From the NCBI GenBank assembly GCA_022710245.1, contig JAKLHH010000484.1:1-6190 (forward strand): 6,190 nt of DNA, in the 5' to 3' direction. Position 1 is the stretch's first letter; every line of letters starts with the position of its first letter. Both the position numbers and the translations under genes were made by a program. Shown here piece by piece: positions 6,117-6,190 of this stretch. Below the pieces are notes generated by a model. That model was given only the letters and a program-made list of their open reading frames with translations. It searched no databases and was not told the DNA's origin. Source of the stretch: Myxococcota bacterium (GTDB lineage: Bacteria > Myxococcota > Polyangia > GCA-2747355 > JAKLHH01).

Positions 6117-6146
6117 TTGACGAAAGAAGTTGGGGACGCCTCGAAT
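6117..6146 (+). promoter_or_regulatory. Possible sigma-70-type promoter for the gene entering at the right edge
   Basis: TTGACG (6117-6122) is followed 18 bp later by TCGAAT (6141-6146), 4 of 6 matches to TATAAT, in a stretch that is noticeably less G+C rich than the rest of the window. The -10 candidate overlaps the small palindrome TCGAA-T-TTCGA (6141-6151). TTGGGG occurs on both sides of it (6130-6135 and 6153-6158). Transcription from here would give a leader of roughly 30 nt. The -10 is weak, so this is tentative. Confidence 0.33.
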
Positions 6147-6171
6147 TTCGACTTGGGGGTCAAAACACACT

Positions 6172-6176
6172 GGAGG
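6172..6176 (+). promoter_or_regulatory. Shine-Dalgarno for the right-edge gene
   Basis: GGAGG (followed by T) lies 8 nt before the ATG at 6185. This is a strong site with good spacing and the main reason to believe a gene starts at the window edge. Confidence 0.6.
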
Positions 6177-6184
6177 TCGTCCCC

Positions 6185-6190
6185 ATGAAG
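6185..6190 (+). CDS. Start of an unidentified gene running off the right edge
   Basis: Only ATG AAG (Met-Lys) is visible. Support comes from the strong GGAGG 8 nt upstream and a plausible promoter about 40-70 bp upstream. Met-Lys is a common beginning of secreted proteins, but two codons say nothing about function. Confidence 0.5.

Overview
The window is very G+C rich, with third codon positions almost always G or C. It carries the tail of an NtrC-type regulator and a lipoprotein with a low-complexity D/G/R-rich linker followed by delta-60 repeats. This combination suggests a myxobacterium-like or other former 'deltaproteobacterial' chromosome. That placement is inferred from style, not from a marker gene.

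Layout, left to right. (1) At 2-289 (+) is the 3' end of a sigma-54-dependent transcriptional activator, ending in a Fis-type helix-turn-helix. (2) It converges on a gene at 338-1762 (-) for a secreted lipoprotein with seven delta-60 repeats. The 48-bp gap and both stop codons can fold into an imperfect stem. (3) A minus-strand pair follows: a P2-like cation-transporting P-type ATPase (5397 to 2713, GTG start) and a class I SAM-dependent methyltransferase (2716 to 1892). They share a 4-bp ATGA stop/start overlap, so they almost certainly form one operon. The lipoprotein gene lies 129 bp further downstream on the same strand and may or may not be co-transcribed. (4) A 167-bp divergent intergenic region holds several short perfect dyads. 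(5) A small plus-strand gene (5565-5954, GTG start) encodes a stand-alone protein that looks like a CheY/NarL-type receiver domain with every phosphorylation residue replaced. (6) The 3' end of that gene, including its stop, is tandemly duplicated just downstream, with three copies of the 12-bp palindrome GTCGTCGACGAC. (7) The right edge has a plausible promoter, a strong Shine-Dalgarno and the first two codons of another plus-strand gene.

Functionally, the clearest unit is the ATPase-methyltransferase operon. The ATPase has all the catalytic motifs of an active pump, but its membrane ion-site residues differ from those of SERCA-type calcium pumps. The cation is therefore not predictable from the sequence. 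The methyltransferase substrate is unknown. The divergent pseudo-receiver and the dyads between the two transcription units suggest local regulation, but nothing in the sequence proves it. No CRISPR array, IS element, tRNA or rRNA was seen, and I cannot claim a new defence or mobile system here. The most unusual features are the pseudo-receiver with its dyad-embedded start, the palindromic duplication at its 3' end, and the altered ion-binding residues of the pump.
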